DNA of 14,666 bases, from contig JAJYOO010000025.1 of assembly GCA_021796155.1 (NCBI GenBank), positions 1-14,666 on the forward strand. Reading direction: 5' to 3'. Positions within the stretch are counted from its first letter, which is position 1. Each line of letters starts with the position of its first letter. A model generated the notes under the pieces. The model was given only the letters and a program-made list of their open reading frames with translations. It was not told the DNA's origin and made no database searches. The DNA is from Chloroflexota bacterium. GTDB lineage: Bacteria > Chloroflexota > Anaerolineae > Anaerolineales > Villigracilaceae. The translations under genes and the position numbers were made by a program. Shown here one piece after another: positions 12,995-14,666 of the stretch.

Positions 12995-13072
12995 TGTCAT
13001 TCTGAACGACCGAAGGGAGTGAAGAATCCCGCCGCAAAGCGGCGGAGACCCTTCGCTGTGCTCAGGGTGACA
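12995..13072. repeat. 78-base palindromic dispersed-type repeat with nested hairpins
   Basis: Outer ends TGTCATTCTGA (12995-13005) and TCAGGGTGACA (13062-13072) pair imperfectly. Inside, CGAAGGG (13011-13017) pairs with CCCTTCG (13049-13055), and the centre is CCGCCGC (13029-13035) / GCGGCGG (13039-13045) around AAA. The plan (TGTC...GACA ends, 7-bp central stem with a 3-base loop) matches the repeat at 2699-2750, although the sequence of the stems differs. No coding function. Confidence 0.75.
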
Positions 13073-13093
13073 TTTGATTTATATTTTTGGATT

Positions 13094-13114
13094 TAGTTTG
13101 ACAATGTCAGATTA
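13094..13114 (+). repeat. Left terminal inverted repeat of the IS
   Basis: TAGTTTGACAATGTC followed by AGATTA; exact inverted match to 14622-14642. The core TGACA-A-TGTCA is itself palindromic. The transposase stop codon (TTA at 13112-13114 on the plus strand) lies inside this repeat. Confidence 0.9.
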
Positions 13115-14639
13115 AGTATGGACCTTATGATTTTTAGAGTGGCGATGTCTCAAGCGACTGGCGGTTGAGCGGGAACGATTAACCAAATGCCGGACGACCT
13201 GCTCCCGAGCCTGCTGTGGTGATAGTTCTTCCAAGGGAAGAACAGCTTTGAGCATCTGACGGACATTGGCCGTGGACAAAGCGGGCAGGACTTCGACTTG
13301 CAATTGCCGGGCGAGTTGGGGATCGCGAGCGGTCTGTTGGGCCCAGGATAATTTGGTTTGAGCAATGAACCAAAGGGCACAGGCCGTCAAGGCGGTATGA
13401 TGCTTCCAGCCCAGGTATTTTTGAGCTTGGAATTCATCCCAACCGTTTTCATCCTTGGCATCCTGGATGATGCGCTCGACGAAGTAGCGTCCACAGGCGC
13501 CTGGTGCCAGGCGTTCCAAGGGAGTGTCTGCCGGGGCATTGCTCAAGATATACGTGTGATCTCCATTGGCTTCGATGCGGATAATCAACCACTCTTCGCG
13601 GACTTGTTGTAGATCGGCAGAGGCGGTCCATACTCGCCGAGCGGTGAAGTTATCTTCAAGCACGCCGCGTTCATTGTGGCGAACCAGTAGCCGTTGCCAA
13701 TGGGTATCCGATTTTCGGCTGACTTGGACCACACTGAAGCTCTGCAAGCCGTGCAACACCTGGCGCCGACGGGCGGGTCGGCCCCGCGGAGTGCTTTTCT
13801 TCGGAACCCCGATCTGGGGCTTTTTCAGGTAAACCTGAGTATTGGCAGGCACATCGGCATAGTAAACGATCCCCATTGCAGCCAATTCCGCCCGAAAATG
13901 ACGATCTCGCCCGTACAGATCGTCACAAGCGACGGCTTCAAAGGGCAAGTCGTGTGCCTGCGCCTGTTGGATCATTTCCAATCCCAATTCCGGTTTGGTG
14001 TGAAATCGTCGTTCCGCAGGAATTCCCAGCTTCTTGTATTCCTGCGCAAAATCCGGTGCGAACCATTCCTCTGGTACAAATAGCGCACTGTCGACCATGG
14101 CCCAAAGTGTCCAAGGTGCTTGGCGCCAGTTGGCATAGCCCAACACCACCGACACTTGGCAGGTGTCGACCTTACCGAAGCGACCGTTGTATTGACGCAG
14201 TGCACCGGCACTGTGGATATCCGCTTTTTCATCGGCGCTTTCATCCAGAATTAGAAAACTACCTTGAGCCAGTTCAGGCGTAGCCCGGATATCCTCCTGA
14301 ATCTGCCGGTACACCCGCTCACCCGACCAGGGCGAGTTGGACATGAAATGCTGCAAAGCTTGCCCGTCATTCCCTTCCATTTGTCGGGCAATCCCGGCAT
14401 AGTGTCGATCCTTCTCCAAGGTCAACTGCCCTCGCAAGTAGCTGTAAGCATGTTCGCTCGTATCTCGGGTCTGTGTTTTGAAGCAATCTCGATATTTTTC
14501 CCAATGCCTTCGCAATTGTCCGGGCAACGCATCCAGTCGTTCCAACGGAATGCCCCAGCGCTCTGGGTCGAAAACGTTTTTTTCATCTGCTTATTTACCT
14601 GAATCTACTACACTTTACTCGTAATCTGACATTGTCAAA
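13097..14639 (-). mobile_element. Complete IS701-like insertion sequence, about 1.54 kb
   Basis: The left end at 13094-13114 and the right end at 14622-14642 are perfect 21-base inverted copies of each other, enclosing one DDE transposase gene. I set the boundary at TTTGACA because the IS701 family duplicates a 4-base CTAG-like target. The left flank is TTAG (13093-13096) and the right is CTAT (14640-14643), each one substitution from CTAG. If the matching TAG/CTA belongs to the element, the limits become 13094-14642. Family assignment comes from the transposase motifs and target type. Confidence 0.85.
13112..14545 (-). CDS. IS701-family-like DDE transposase
   Basis: At least 477 residues from a TTG at 14545. 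The DDE catalytic set is visible: D101 in FLILDESADEK, D208/D209 in AVACDDLYG, and E357 in RYFVERIIQDAKDENGWDEF, with the K364 expected after the E. HSAGALRQYNGRFGKVDTCQ is the typical IS701-type block after the first D. The C-terminus is basic (SRSTASRLRHRHSKNHK). Upstream the same frame stays open to 14590 and reads VFDPERWGIPLERLDALPG, typical of this family's N-terminus, but it has no ATG. The only nearby ATG (14586) is out of frame, separated by a run of seven As; one extra A would join it. So the true start is uncertain: TTG, or ATG plus slippage, or a one-base deletion. Confidence 0.85.
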   Translation of the reverse strand: MERLDALPGQLRRHWEKYRDCFKTQTRDTSEHAYSYLRGQLTLEKDRHYAGIARQMEGNDGQALQHFMSNSPWSGERVYRQIQEDIRATPELAQGSFLILDESADEKADIHSAGALRQYNGRFGKVDTCQVSVVLGYANWRQAPWTLWAMVDSALFVPEEWFAPDFAQEYKKLGIPAERRFHTKPELGLEMIQQAQAHDLPFEAVACDDLYGRDRHFRAELAAMGIVYYADVPANTQVYLKKPQIGVPKKSTPRGRPARRRQVLHGLQSFSVVQVSRKSDTHWQRLLVRHNERGVLEDNFTARRVWTASADLQQVREEWLIIRIEANGDHTYILSNAPADTPLERLAPGACGRYFVERIIQDAKDENGWDEFQAQKYLGWKHHTALTACALWFIAQTKLSWAQQTARDPQLARQLQVEVLPALSTANVRQMLKAVLPLEELSPQQAREQVVRHLVNRSRSTASRLRHRHSKNHKVHT

Positions 14640-14642
14640 CTA
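14622..14642 (-). repeat. Right terminal inverted repeat of the IS
   Basis: Exact inverted copy of 13094-13114, ending in ATTGTCAAA-CTA. Only 24 bases of flanking DNA follow before the window ends, so what the IS inserted into cannot be told. Confidence 0.9.
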
Positions 14643-14666
14643 TATAACAGATTGAATCGGAAATCA

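Noticed and set aside
13358..14602. Several plus-strand open frames over the IS
   Set aside because: They are antisense shadows of the transposase gene and lack motifs, ribosome sites or typical codon use.
1..14666. tRNA or rRNA genes
   Set aside because: No cloverleaf-like segment with a CCA or T-loop motif and no rRNA-like sequence was seen on either strand.

Overview
The window looks like chromosomal DNA of a free-living bacterium, most likely a Chloroflexota member of the Anaerolineae type. That placement is an inference from protein character, the yebC-ruvC-ruvA core, TGnTATAAT-type promoters and dispersed palindromic repeats; no rRNA or tRNA gene is present to confirm it.

Positions 1-3345 (+ strand) are housekeeping: the end of a stand-alone MESH1-like HD hydrolase, a DegV lipid-binding protein, then yebC-ruvC-ruvA (a YebC/PmpR regulator and two Holliday-junction proteins; no ruvB follows). 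A bidirectional terminator separates these from two minus-strand paralogues (3409-6060), membrane-anchored phosphodiester-glycosidase (NAGPA) domain proteins. These are divergent from proC (6227-7078), with inverted repeats in the shared spacer.

proC overlaps a REP-associated tyrosine transposase (RAYT, 7059-7646), followed by an ABC-F ATPase (7681-9684). The window carries several palindromic repeats. Three have GTA(A/G)GGGC ends, as expected for REP elements recognised by a RAYT. One is a two-hairpin, BIME-like element lying in frame inside the RAYT gene itself, and one supplies the RAYT stop codon and sits just before the ABC-F start. A different two-hairpin repeat lies in frame in the ABC-F C-terminal tail.

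Positions 9685-11320 are more AT-rich and hold a DUF5674-like gene, an overlapping small gene and an unrecognised 277-residue protein. A 50-bp segment of the ABC-F 3' end is repeated at 90% identity (45/50) at 10404-10453, so the two-gene cassette sits between two copies of the ABC-F tail. This suggests an insertion or a tandem-duplication event.

Positions 11445-12741 encode an alpha/alpha-toroid protein (often mislabelled NifH) and a zinc-ribbon protein ending at a strong terminator. The right end is a mobile-element zone: a possible remnant of a cation-efflux gene, another palindromic repeat, and a complete IS701-like insertion sequence with 21-bp matching ends.

The best candidate for an unusual system is the set of palindromes around the RAYT and what they do to neighbouring genes: in-frame insertions, a donated stop codon, and hairpins just before three start codons that lack Shine-Dalgarno sequences.
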